Shown piece by piece: positions 1 to 7,313 of a stretch of 29,228 nt of DNA; the stretch's first letter is position 1; each line of letters begins with the position of its first letter. The DNA comes from Chara braunii (lineage: Eukaryota; Streptophyta; Charophyceae; Charales; Characeae), in NCBI GenBank assembly GCA_003427395.1, contig BFEA01000429.1:132887-162114 (forward strand). The letters run 5' to 3'. Made by a program: the position numbers and the translations under genes. The notes under the pieces were generated by a model. It did not search any database and had not been told where the DNA came from. It saw only the letters and a program-made list of their open reading frames with translations.

Positions 1-88
<88 letters not shown>
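1..88. repeat. (CT)n microsatellite at the left edge
   Basis: The first 88 bases are an uninterrupted CT dinucleotide repeat that runs off the window edge. On the minus strand it begins only a few bases after the stop codon of the DUF4360 gene, so it would lie in that gene's 3' untranslated region. Confidence 0.98.
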
Positions 89-89
<1 letters not shown>

Positions 90-93
90 ACCC

Positions 94-732
94 TTAACAT
101 CTCCTCCAGACGAGCTTGATCGCCACCTGCGTATCTGTAGAGTCGACGCTCATGACTCCCTTGGCTCCCTTGGGACCCTTCACTTTCAGGAACGACTTGA
201 TGTTGACAGCGTTCGGCTCGAGGCACGTCCTCGCGCTCTTAGCCATCACTCCATACCCCAGCTGCTCGAAATGCTCGCTCACCTCATAGTCATCAGTGAA
301 CGGTCCGCGTATCTGCGTGGTGCTCTTACTCGCCTTCGATTTGCGTGTCAGCCCCGAGATGTAACTCGTTAGTCTATGGCTGCCCACCACAAGATCTCCA
401 AGATCCGCGAATCCCCTCCCTATGGTCTCTGCGCTCACCAGTTCCCAGCCGTTTGTCGACTGCAGCTTCAGTTGTATGTGACAGTAGCTCTCGTGTCGGA
501 TTCCTAAGATCGCCGTGAAATTCCTGAACATGAAAGTGACCGCCTTCTTATCCACGGACACATCGTGAACAGTATTACTTTCGTCGCATCCGGTGCCTTC
601 GAACGTGACACCTTCAATGCTCACATCGGGCGGGGCGTCCTGGGCATCGATATGCGCGACAGCGTTCAGAAGAAGAACCGCCATCGCCAGCCAGACCGCC
701 ATAGCCGACATCGTATGCGATGAGCGCGCCAT
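94..732 (-). CDS. Secreted DUF4360-family protein (212 aa)
   Basis: This single-exon open frame encodes 212 residues, from an ATG at 732-730 to a TAA at 96-94. Residues 1 to about 30 form a signal peptide: a short polar start, a hydrophobic core around residues 11-26, and a likely cut after Ala26 or Ala30. The mature part follows the DUF4360 pattern as I know it: an FEGTGC motif with Cys49, a beta-rich stretch VTFMFRNFTAILG (65-77), Cys84 before IQLKL, a GW near 95-96, a GPFTDDY motif (143-149), Cys170, and a terminal VDSTD...VWRRC ending in Cys212. Four cysteines in the mature chain fit two disulfides and an extracellular location. The biochemical function of the family is unknown to me. Met8 and Met11 are alternative starts that would still leave a signal sequence. 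No intron is needed. Family assignment is from motif memory, not a search. Confidence 0.85.
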   Translation of the reverse strand: MARSSHTMSAMAVWLAMAVLLLNAVAHIDAQDAPPDVSIEGVTFEGTGCDESNTVHDVSVDKKAVTFMFRNFTAILGIRHESYCHIQLKLQSTNGWELVSAETIGRGFADLGDLVVGSHRLTSYISGLTRKSKASKSTTQIRGPFTDDYEVSEHFEQLGYGVMAKSARTCLEPNAVNIKSFLKVKGPKGAKGVMSVDSTDTQVAIKLVWRRC

Positions 733-960
733 TACGATAGCCCTCGTCCTTCTTCACCAGCTCGATCTGTCTCCCCTCCTCCTCCTTCGCCTCTCTGTAT
801 AACTTCCCTCTCCTCGTCTTCGTCTCAGAATCAGGAGCAAAACGACAAAACACTCCGACAATTGCTCACACTCCTACGCTGCGCGCCAATGCCCTCTCCC
901 AAATGTTCTCCTCTTCGGTCGGTCTCGCTCCTCTCTTCGTCTTCGTCCCTCACTCAAAGG
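733..960 (-). promoter_or_regulatory. Probable 5' leader and promoter of the DUF4360 gene
   Basis: Read on the minus strand this is GA-rich purine sequence immediately upstream of the ATG. It contains a TATA-like TTATACA about 70 bases before the start codon (around 796-802) and a CCAAT pentamer on the plus strand near 887. These are weak signals and only position supports the call. A block at 807-841 is repeated in diverged form at 1042-1078. Confidence 0.35.
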
Positions 961-970
961 ATCTGTGGAT

Positions 971-974
<4 letters not shown>

Positions 975-1026
<52 letters not shown>
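975..1026. repeat. (GA)n microsatellite
   Basis: An uninterrupted AG/GA dinucleotide run about 240 bases upstream of the DUF4360 start codon. It creates spurious RERERE and SLSLSL open frames on the two strands. Confidence 0.97.
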
Positions 1027-1028
<2 letters not shown>

Positions 1029-1540
1029 GTGTGTTTCTAGGCCCTCTCTTCGTATCCGTATGCGAATGAGGAGCAAAGAAATAACGTGGACGATGCTGAA
1101 AATCAATTGTGGTCGGCAGCAACGTTCCTCGTCGTTGGTACTCGGCCTTTCCAACCCCCCCCTTTCGCCCTCCCCGCCTGCTTTCTACTACTCGGCGTCT
1201 GCTCCTCGAAGATGGAGGCACGCCAATGGCAAGAAGACAAACTGCAGTGGCTAATTGCGAACATGGAGGCTTCCCGTCGCTGTTCTATGCCCCACTGCCC
1301 CACTGCCCCAGAGATGGTGTCGGTCCTCTGCGCAATCAGTCCAGCGTTTCCTAGCGATGGCCCCCTGCGCCTTTATACAACAGAGTGAGCGAACAACTGC
1401 CCCTTCGCTGTCAAGTGGGCTGCTGCCGTGTTTCGTTGAATAGAGCGCCAGTTAATTATTGCCGTATCTGGACTGGAAGTTGCACAGAATGCAGATGTAA
1501 TCAGACCGGCAATCTATTATCGGGAAGACTAAAGTAACCA
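1027..1540. other. No gene recognised
   Basis: Mixed-composition sequence with short open frames on both strands, none of which looks like a known protein. It contains the second copy of the block also found in the DUF4360 leader (1042-1078). It could hold the 5' end of an unseen gene, but nothing supports that. Confidence 0.5.
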
Positions 1541-1703
1541 GGGGTGTCCTTCGCCAGTGGCCCGTAGATGTCGGACCCACTACTAGTTGCACGGGTCGCC
1601 ATTCGCCAAGATTCTCAATGATTTCCAGATGCATTGGAATCTTGGCAGATGGCCACCGGTGCACCTACGCCCTGAGCCCCATTCACCTGGCGAAGAGTAC
1701 CCC
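1541..1703. mobile_element. Foldback (MITE-like) element, about 163 bp
   Basis: The left arm (GGGGTGTCCTTCGCCAG) matches the inverse of the right arm (CTGGCGAAGAGTACCCC) with a few mismatches. Inner arms around 1589-1615 and 1637-1663 (CGCCAAGATTC / GAATCTTGGC) continue the pairing, so almost the whole segment can fold into one imperfect hairpin. No clear target duplication was seen. Confidence 0.6.
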
Positions 1704-1710
1704 AGTGCTC

Positions 1711-1712
<2 letters not shown>

Positions 1713-1784
<72 letters not shown>
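1713..1784. repeat. Compound (CT)n-(TG)n microsatellite
   Basis: A CT run (1713-1747) is followed after a few bases by a TG run (about 1753-1784). Confidence 0.97.
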
Positions 1785-1785
<1 letters not shown>

Positions 1786-1955
1786 CCATTTTAATTTTTT
1801 TGGAGAGTGCGGCCCTGTGCGGGTCGTGTCCCGGGCATGAGAACAAGGTGGCGCTGTCTTCTAGTGCCGTCAGAGCCTCGTCTCATTCCGCCATTCCATC
1901 TTGAGCAACCCCGTCTAGAGTGAGGGCATACGCACACTAGCACTTTCCAGAATGT

Positions 1956-2066
1956 GGGCTTTGCTCCACTACTCTGGACACGCACAATAGGCAAAAATCA
2001 TGGCTGTGTATCTAGAGGAAGATTCACTCTCGTTTTGCACATTTGGAGAGTAGGAGAGCGAGGCCC
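1956..2066. mobile_element. Short GGGCCTC-family MITE, diverged
   Basis: The ends GGGCTTTGCTCCACTACTC and GAGAGCGAGGCCC are inverted repeats of the family consensus. The interior carries the family core, GATTCACTCTCGTTTTGCAC and the AAAAATCATGGC motif. No exact target duplication is visible. Confidence 0.65.
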
Positions 2067-2110
2067 TTACTCACACTGGGACCAAAAGTCTCAAAAATTT
2101 GAGGCATTTG

Positions 2111-2527
2111 GGGCCTCGCTCCACTACTCTAGACTCCCGAAGTCTGGAGAGTAACCCCTCGCTCCACTTACTCTAGACTAGAACTCATGACAACACCCTT
2201 CAAGAGCTGTCAGAAAGCGTTCTCGAAGGGCACTCTCGATTTGTATAGAGTCTTTAGACTCTATATAGAGTTCACAGCCTGCAATGCTCACGTTTTCTAG
2301 CGTCCTCCCTCCTACCCCCGCTCCGGCCTCTTTTATTCGCAAGTGTGCCTCCTGGCCCCTACCATCAGAATGTGCTGGTGCTGTCATCTAGCGCTGTAGA
2401 AGGGCTGTTTGTTCTTGAGTCTGGAGTAAGTGGAGCGATGCCTCCTTTTTCATGAGTTCTAGACCTCTGACAGCTCTAGAAGCACTCGCAATTTTTTCCG
2501 TAAGTCGAGAGTAGTGGAGCGAGGCTC
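2111..2527. mobile_element. Long GGGCCTC-family TIR element, 417 bp, TSD TTG
   Basis: The left end GGGCCTCGCTCCACTACTC and right end GAGTAGTGGAGCGAGGCTC are near-perfect inverted repeats. TTG flanks both sides (2108-2110 and 2528-2530). A second inverted pair, CTAGAACTCATGA / TCATGAGTTCTAG, lies inside, with several CAAGAG and CTCGA subterminal motifs. There is no coding capacity, so it is non-autonomous. The 3-bp duplication and GGG start suggest PIF/Harbinger-like mobilisation (inference). Confidence 0.75.
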
Positions 2528-2644
2528 TTGGTTCGTTTTTTGTTAGGTATTTATTCCCCGTGTGGTCACACGGGCGCAGTCGCTACCCTGACACTTTGCA
2601 CTCAGGGCGGTCACACATGCGAGGACCAAACAAAAAGATGGAAT

Positions 2645-2690
<46 letters not shown>
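2645..2690. repeat. (GTT)n trinucleotide microsatellite
   Basis: About fifteen uninterrupted GTT units. They account for poly-Leu, poly-Thr and poly-Asn open frames. Confidence 0.97.
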
Positions 2691-2692
<2 letters not shown>

Positions 2693-2840
2693 TCAGGGGG
2701 TATAACATGCGGGCCTTCGCTACGACGTAAATGTTTCTGGTCGCACTTCCAGTTGTTTGGCAGGCTGTCTTCTTCATCTCCGATTTTCTTCAAGTTGAGA
2801 ACATAAAAAAAAAAAAACAAAAAAAAAAACGAAAGGTAAC

Positions 2841-2868
2841 TTGAGACCACCTCTGGAGGTGGTCTCAA
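2841..2868. repeat. Perfect 28-bp inverted repeat
   Basis: TTGAGACCACCTC is followed by a 2-base loop and its exact complement GAGGTGGTCTCAA. It lies just after an A-rich run. Its role is unknown; it could be the centre of a foldback element. Confidence 0.85.
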
Positions 2869-3070
2869 AAAGGGTCCTCTCGCGGCCCTGCAGGCCGCTG
2901 ACAAAAGGGTCACCATTTGAAGCATTTGAGTAGCGGGCCTCTCCAATGTGACCCGAAAACTGACTCAAATTTTGGGATTAAGGGTCTTTCGGTCCTCGTA
3001 CCCTCAGACAATAATTTCGGCCACACCTGTATGCATCTGGCCGCAATTCCGTCCCGACATAAGTAAAAAA

Positions 3071-3189
3071 GGGCCTCGCTGTACACTTGACATGCGCAAA
3101 AGACAAAAATCATGGCCGTGTATCTTTCCGTATTCTAGTGGAAGATTCACTCTCGTTTTGCACATTTCGAGAGTAGTGCAGCTACGCCC
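3071..3189. mobile_element. Short GGGCCTC-family MITE, 119 bp, TSD AAA
   Basis: Left end GGGCCTCGCTGTAC, right end GAGAGTAGTGCAGCTACGCCC, with the conserved core (AGACAAAAATCATGGC, GATTCACTCTCGTTTTGCAC). AAA flanks each end; because the left flank is an A run, this duplication is less certain than the others. Confidence 0.7.
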
Positions 3190-3198
3190 AAAGTCTTA

Positions 3199-3320
3199 GG
3201 GCCTCTCCACAGGCTGTCGAAATGTGCAAAACGAGAATGAACTTCACGCTAGAACATGGCCAGATGCACCTGCCACATTTTTGTGGTTTTCGTGTTCGGA
3301 CAGGCTGTGTGGCCAGGCCC
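3199..3320. mobile_element. Short GGGCCTC-family MITE, 122 bp, TSD TTA
   Basis: Begins GGGCCTCTCCACAGG and ends GGCCAGGCCC, with TTA on both sides (3196-3198 and 3321-3323). The core reads GAAATGTGCAAAACGAGAATG, in the opposite orientation to the copy just before it. TTA is the classic PIF/Harbinger target. Confidence 0.72.
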
Positions 3321-3457
3321 TTAGTATGAGTATGCCCTGAGTGGAGCCAAGACTTTTTTTTGAGAGTTTTGAACGTCTGACAGCTCTGGAAGGACTCAGG
3401 GGCTCTCCACACCACTCTTGAAAACCAGGGAATGTTTCAAGAGCTGTCAGGCAGCCT

Positions 3458-3521
3458 TTTTTTTTTTTTTTTTTTTTTTTGGACCATTTCTCGATTTATA
3501 CGTGTCATCCTTGCGCAGGGG

Positions 3522-3554
<33 letters not shown>

Positions 3555-3572
3555 ACGGATGTCCCGAAGGAC
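3458..3572 (-). pseudogene. U6 snRNA retropseudogene with poly(A) tail
   Basis: On the minus strand 3572-3481 reads as a nearly full-length U6 spliceosomal RNA: the 5' stem GTCCTTCGGGAC, ATTGGAACGATACAGAGAAG, GATTAGCAT, TGCGCAAGGATGACACG, and the plant-type 3' end AAATCGAGAAATGGTCC. It is followed by a 23-base A tail (T run 3458-3480). Genuine U6 genes end in a short T run and are not polyadenylated, so the tail marks an RNA copy inserted by LINE machinery. Compared with the plant U6 I remember there are small deletions in the 5' stem and in the ATGGCCCC segment, so it is not a working gene. CTGTCAG occurs on both sides (3445-3451 and 3573-3579), a likely target duplication inside the host foldback element. 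Confidence 0.92.
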
Positions 3573-3652
3573 CTGTCAGATTGCTTTCAAGGTCACGTTT
3601 TAGCGAGTTTTCGGCCCCTTGCCCCAAAGCAAGCACTCTTGAGGGCCTCACC

Positions 3653-4207
3653 ACAACACTCTTGAGCTGGGGAAATTTTTCAAGAGCTGTCAGACGTTCT
3701 CAAGAGTTGGCTTTTCAAGAGTTTTCGGCCCCTCGCCACACAGCACTCTCGAAAGGGCCATGATGTTGGACAAAGTATGAAAAACGACAGTCGTACATCT
3801 TTTTTTTATTGGAATGGCTTCAGGATAACGGCCTGACAACTCTTGAAAATGAAAATCAAAAGTCCCTGAAGGGTTCGGCCAAGGACGCTTGAAATAGGGC
3901 CTCACTGCACTACGCTCGAAATGTGCAAAACGAGAGTGAATCTTCCGCTAGAATATGGAAAGATGCACCACCATGATTTTTGTCTGTTGTGCATGTCGAG
4001 AGTAGTGCAGCGCAGCGAGGCCCATAGCATCCATAAAACTTGCAGGCTGGGGTTTCCAATCTTTCAATAGCAGCCCCTCTTGAAAGAAAGGGGGTTTCAA
4101 GAGGCTGCCACTCTGACTGTTCTCGACTTCCGCAAGTTTCAAGAGAGGGTGTGTGGCGAGGCAGCAACTCTTGAAAATGAGTTTTCAAGAGTGGTGTGGC
4201 GAGGACC
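3653..4207. mobile_element. Foldback element of the 427-bp family, TSD TGA, with nested MITE
   Basis: Left end GGGCCTCACCACAACACTC, right end GAGTGGTGTGGCGAGGACC, flanked by TGA on both sides (3650-3652, 4208-4210). Removing the nested MITE and its 3-bp duplication leaves 425 bp, almost exactly the 427 bp of the copy at 7314-7740, whose interior it matches in reverse orientation (GATGTTGGACAAA, ACGACAGTCGTAC, CAGGATAACGGCCTGACA). It is packed with CTCTTGAAA / TTTCAAGAG subterminal repeats. Confidence 0.8.
3897..4023. mobile_element. Short GGGCCTC-family MITE, 127 bp, TSD ATA
   Basis: Left end GGGCCTCACTGCACTACGC, right end GAGTAGTGCAGCGCAGCGAGGCCC, flanked by ATA (3894-3896, 4024-4026). Core GTGCAAAACGAGAGTGAATC and CCATGATTTTTGTC. 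It sits inside the foldback element at 3653-4207, making it the youngest layer of that stack. Confidence 0.82.
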
Positions 4208-4613
4208 TGAAAGGGCCATGGTGCAAAATCACAGGACAGTCTTACTGCTTTGCTTTGTTTTGTTTTTCTTCCAATGGCCGTCAGGCAGAATCAACGCTTG
4301 AAAATCCATAGTCCCTCAAGGGTTTGGCCAAGGACACTTGAAAAAAAAGCACGTGTTGGCAGTTGCAGGCAGGCTGGGGTTTTGGTATCTTTCAAGAGGC
4401 CGCTGGTCTTGAAAGGGGTTTTCAAGAGGCTGCCACTCTGACTCTGACAGCTCTTGAAAGCCCCAAGTTTCAAGAGAGGTTAGGTGGCCACACAGGGCAG
4501 CAACTGTACTCTTAAAATGAGTTTTCAAGAGTGGTGGGGCGAGGCCGTCATGAAATGTTTCGCGAGTCGAGAGTAGTGGACAGAGACCCTTTCACAACTT
4601 GGTTTCTAGAGTT

Positions 4614-4715
4614 AAGGCATACTCGTACTGGACGGAATTGCGACCAGATGCGTACAGGAGCGGCTGTAAATGTGGTCAGATACATTTAAGAGAGTGCTAG
4701 TGTGAGTATGCCCTT
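4614..4715. mobile_element. Small TIR element with ends AGGGCATACTCxxACTG
   Basis: The ends AAGGCATACTCGTACTG and AGTGTGAGTATGCCCTT are inverted repeats, and the interior has AATTGCGACCAGATGCG. Ends of the same family (AGGGCATAC...CACT) recur near 1923, 3322, 9753, 9980, 10400, 20452 and 21376, mostly as solo or diverged ends. No exact duplication was found. Confidence 0.55.
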
Positions 4716-4840
4716 AGTGGACCCATGAAAAAGGGCCTGGCTGCACTACGCTTGAAACATGAAGTTTCAAGATTGAGGCATGGCTGCATGACCTCTTGAC
4801 ACGGGATACCCAAATTTAAACCTATTCGAGAGCTGTCAGG

Positions 4841-4921
4841 CTCACTCTCGAAAATGGGCCTCGCTGCACTACAGTCTTCAGACTCACTCTCGAAAATGGG
4901 CCCCGCTGCACTACAGTCTTC
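4841..4921. repeat. Two-unit tandem duplication, period 42 bp
   Basis: The unit beginning CTCACTCTCGAAAATGGGCC and ending CTACAGTCTTC is present twice (4841-4882 and 4883-4921) with few differences. It includes the GGGCCTCGCTGCACTAC terminal motif, so it looks like a duplicated transposon end. Confidence 0.75.
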
Positions 4922-4968
4922 CCCCGAATACAACACACGGTCATTATTGCCGAATTTGGTGCATCTTG

Positions 4969-5082
4969 CTGCACTACTCTCGAAATGTGCAAAACGAGAG
5001 TGAATCATCCACTAGAATATGGAACTATGCACCGCCATGATTTTTGTCTTTTGTGCATGTCGAGAGTAGTGCAGAGAGGCCC
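4969..5082. mobile_element. Short GGGCCTC-family MITE, left end truncated
   Basis: From CTGCACTACTCTCGAAATG to GAGTAGTGCAGAGAGGCCC, with the complete core. The outer left bases are replaced by the half-hairpin sequence at about 4908-4958 (CTACAGTCTTCCCCCGAAT...), which is one arm of the palindrome at 9767-9897. Confidence 0.7.
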
Positions 5083-5876
5083 TTTCTCTGGAAACCCGCT
5101 CTTGAAATTCAGTTTCAAGAGTTGTCACATAGCCCTCTTGGTGTGAATGCTTGAAGGTTCGAGAGTGCACGCCTGCAAGGACGTCGGCGGGACCCTTCAC
5201 ATCTTTGAAATGTTGAGAGTGTGCCTCCAGTCCAGTGCTGGCACTGTGAACGGCCCCGTTCACTGAACGGTGACCGGCTGGTCATATGCCCCTCCGCCTG
5301 TGAACAACCAAACCATGAAAGTGCAGGTTTTTTTTTTTTCCTTGTTGCCACAAGCCCTGCATCGTAATGACCCCCACCCATGATGCTTATTTCGGCTGCT
5401 TCTCTGATTTTTTTCTTTTTTAATTAAAAACATACTATTCGTGAAGAAAACGAAAAAAATTATGGGGGAGTACCCTCCCATGACACCCACCCACTTACCA
5501 AAAAAAAAAAAAAACTGTTCCCGCTCTCCGTGAAGTTCAACTCTGTGAACTACAACCGGCCTCTGACCAGACTTCGTTTACGGACCCCGTTAGCGCTGAA
5601 CGGGGGTACGGCACTGCTCCAGTCTCGACCGACAAACGAGGCTGGAACAGTTGTGTATCCAGTCTCAACCGACAAACGAGGCTCGCACCGTTGTGTATCC
5701 AGTCTCGACGGACAAACGAGGCTGGCACCGTACTCTAGTGACGTGTCAGTTTGCTTGAAGTTCACAAGAGTGGGGAGTTGAGAGTAAGTGCAGCGAAGAC
5801 GGCAATTGCGACCATTTCTACTGTCTGACAGCTCTTGAAACACGCTTGAAGTTTTTTGTAATTTAAGGGTAGAGTA
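5083..5876. mobile_element. Degenerate long GGGCCTC-family relative
   Basis: It shares ordered blocks with the elements at 5877-6306, 6310-6769 and 7218-9130: GCTTGAAGGTTCGAGAGTGC, GCCTGCAAG, CTCCAGTC, GACAAACGAGG and GTAAGTGCAGCGAAGACGGC. The middle (about 5256-5520) is AT-rich with T and A runs and looks like a separate insertion. Ends are not clear. Confidence 0.5.
5620..5730. repeat. Tandem repeat, three units of 40 bp
   Basis: Units start at 5620, 5660 and 5700, each containing CAGTCTCGACCGACAAACGAG followed by a GGCT..CACCGTTGTGTATC part; the third is truncated. A single unit occurs near 7870-7900, so a motif internal to the element was amplified in this copy. The units abut directly with no spacers. 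Confidence 0.85.
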
Positions 5877-6306
5877 GGGCCTCGCTGCACTACTCTAGAC
5901 TCTTGAATTTTCGAGAGTGGGTCATCGCTGCACTTACTCTCGATCGGGAAACTGTCGAAACCCGATTGAGAGCTGTCAGAAGCCACACTATAACACACCT
6001 CTAGAAACGTCGAGAGTCCCCCGCCTGCACAAACTGAATTTTGCAAGTGGCCTCAGGAGTTGCCTGCCGACAGGCTCGTTTTTCGAGAGTGGACCTCCTG
6101 TTCCGGCGGCCAGACTTTGTCCCGTAGCGCAGTGGTGAAGCTCTTCTGTAGAGTACTACGACGCCCAGGGTTTCGAGATTTCACCTAGTGTAATAGGTTA
6201 TATAGTAAGTGGAGTGATGGCGGGTATTTCGAGAGTCTCGCCTCTCTGACAACGCTAGCCGAACTCTCGAAATATTTCGAGAGTCTAGAGTAGTGCAGCG
6301 AGGCCC
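5877..6306. mobile_element. Long GGGCCTC-family TIR element, 430 bp
   Basis: Left end GGGCCTCGCTGCACTACTC, right end GAGTAGTGCAGCGAGGCCC, perfect 19-bp inverted repeats. The flanking triplets are GTA and ATA, similar but not identical. Interior blocks match the 417-bp element at 2111-2527. A 22-bp perfect palindrome (6263-6284) lies near the right end. Confidence 0.72.
6263..6284. repeat. Perfect 22-bp palindrome
   Basis: ACTCTCGAAAT joined directly to its exact complement ATTTCGAGAGT. It is built from two opposed copies of the TCGAGAGT subterminal motif, so it may be a transposase-binding arrangement (inference). Confidence 0.85.
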
Positions 6307-6309
6307 ATA

Positions 6310-6769
6310 GGGAGGCCCAATGTTGAGAGTGAGAGTCATCGCTGCACTAACTAATATAAGAAAGGCACTCTTTATTTTTTTTCTTTTTCTAGTGCTGTCA
6401 GAGGTCAGTCCCGAGTGTCACTCTTGACAATTCAAGAGTGCCAGCCTGCAAGTTCATTTTTTTCAAGGGAGGACGATAGGACCCTACGCGCCCCATTGTT
6501 TTCTCGAGAGTTTACCTGGAGTCTGGGTGGACAAACCTTCGTAGCAGCGTCACATCGTGTTTTTTTCTTTTTTTTTTTCCCCCGAGTTTGTGTCCCATAT
6601 TGCTTCCTAACCTTCTTCAAGAGTTGAAGAGTTTAGCGTAAGTGAAGCCACAACTGCACTTTCCGGCATTTCAAGAGTCTGACAACTCTTGAACGACGAT
6701 GGTTGAACTTTTTCAGGAGTCTTCTAATGTACTTTATCAGGAGTCTTGTAATGTAGTGAAGCGAGGCCC
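6310..6769. mobile_element. Degenerate long GGGCCTC-family element
   Basis: The right end GTAGTGAAGCGAGGCCC is recognisable; the left end (GGGAGGCCCAATG) is diverged. Internal blocks shared with the neighbouring elements include ATTCAAGAGTGCCAGCCTGC, TGGACAAAC and GTAAGTGAAGCC. No coding capacity. Confidence 0.5.
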
Positions 6770-6878
6770 AAACTGTACAACATTGCAGAAAATTGCTTAG
6801 GAGTGAGCAGTGGATGCAGATGCCGTATGCCGGTCGCCTTACCTTATCTATATCTAATCTATCAGAACAGTTAGTTAC

Positions 6879-6936
6879 AACTTCTCTCCATCCCACAAAA
6901 AAAAAAAAAAAAAAAAAAAAAAACTTCTTTCCATCC
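6879..6936. repeat. Poly(A) run between a 15-bp near-duplication
   Basis: AACTTCTCTCCATCC (6879-6893) and AACTTCTTTCCATCC (6922-6936) flank CAC plus an A run (6897-6923). The layout is what an extremely 5'-truncated poly(A) retro-insertion with target duplication would leave. Confidence 0.5.
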
Positions 6937-6957
6937 AATAGAGATTGGTGGAAGATT

Positions 6958-7036
6958 GGCGGGAGTAGTATTTGAATGTTCAACCTAAATTTAAATTTTA
7001 AAGCATTCAGATTATGAGCCTGACGAGTTACCAATT
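6958..7036 (-). pseudogene. tRNA-fMet-like relic (CAT anticodon), organellar type
   Basis: On the minus strand the segment reads AATTGGTAACTC (D arm half), then a five-base-pair anticodon stem TCAGG/TCTGA around the loop CTCATAA with anticodon CAT. A later ATTCAAAT T-loop-like string is followed by CTCCCGCCA, resembling an acceptor 3' side. The T stem does not pair, extra AT-rich bases lie in the variable region, and the 5' acceptor half is missing where the MITE at 7038 begins. It resembles plant mitochondrial initiator tRNA as I remember it, so it is probably an organelle-derived pseudogene. Confidence 0.4.
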
Positions 7037-7037
7037 A

Positions 7038-7217
7038 GGGCCTCGCTGCATTACTCTCGAAATGTGCAAAACGAGAGTGAATCTTCTGCTAGAATTCGGA
7101 AAGATACACCGCCAAGATTTTTGTCTTTTGCGCGTATTGTTATTTTCGCTATGCACGTTTTAGCCACAAAGCAGGCATGACAAAACTTTGAGAGTCTAGA
7201 GTAGTGCAGCCAGGCCC
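7038..7217. mobile_element. Short GGGCCTC-family MITE with enlarged interior, 180 bp
   Basis: Left end GGGCCTCGCTGCATTACTC, right end GAGTAGTGCAGCCAGGCCC. The usual core is followed by about 55 extra bases (TTGTTATTTTCGCTATGC...). Flanks are TTA on the left and GAA on the right, so no matching duplication. Confidence 0.68.
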
Positions 7218-7313
7218 GAAATCCCATTCAAGAGCTGTGAGATGCACTTTCAAAAACCTCACGAGTGCGTCATGGCTGCACTAATACTCGAAAAGAGCTC
7301 TCTATGAGTCTAT

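Larger units (their letters stand above)
2528..3070. other. Unassigned segment with GTT repeat and small palindromes
   Basis: No gene is seen. It holds a perfect palindromic arm pair CCCGTGTG/CACACGGG (2557-2574), a (GTT)n run (2645-2690), an A-rich stretch (about 2805-2829), a 13-bp-arm palindrome (2841-2868) and a GCGGCC/GGCCGC pair near 2882-2898. Confidence 0.6.
3400..4546. mobile_element. Outer foldback element carrying two insertions
   Basis: The left end (GGGCTCTCCACACCACTC from 3400) and the right end (GAGTGGTGGGGCGAGGCC to 4546) are inverted repeats of the same family as the intact 427-bp copy at 7314-7740. Its interior is interrupted twice: by the U6 retropseudogene at 3458-3572 and by another family member at 3653-4207. 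Subtracting both inserts and their duplications leaves roughly 460 bp, close to the size of the intact relative. The sequence on each side of the second insert (GTTTTCGGCCCC...CACTCTTGA / AAGGGCCATGGTGC) joins to match the uninterrupted copy. No coding capacity. Confidence 0.75.

Noticed and set aside
862-1254. Open frames with RERERE / SLSLSL stretches on both strands
   Set aside because: They are translations of the (GA)n repeat and have no other support.
2583-2806. Poly-Leu, poly-Thr and poly-Asn open frames
   Set aside because: Generated by the (GTT)n microsatellite.
3481-3572. Functional U6 snRNA gene
   Set aside because: It has internal deletions, a poly(A) tail instead of a T terminator, and lies inside a transposon with a probable target duplication.
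5620-5730. CRISPR-like array of 40-bp repeats
   Set aside because: Units abut directly with no spacers, and the sequence is eukaryotic transposon DNA.
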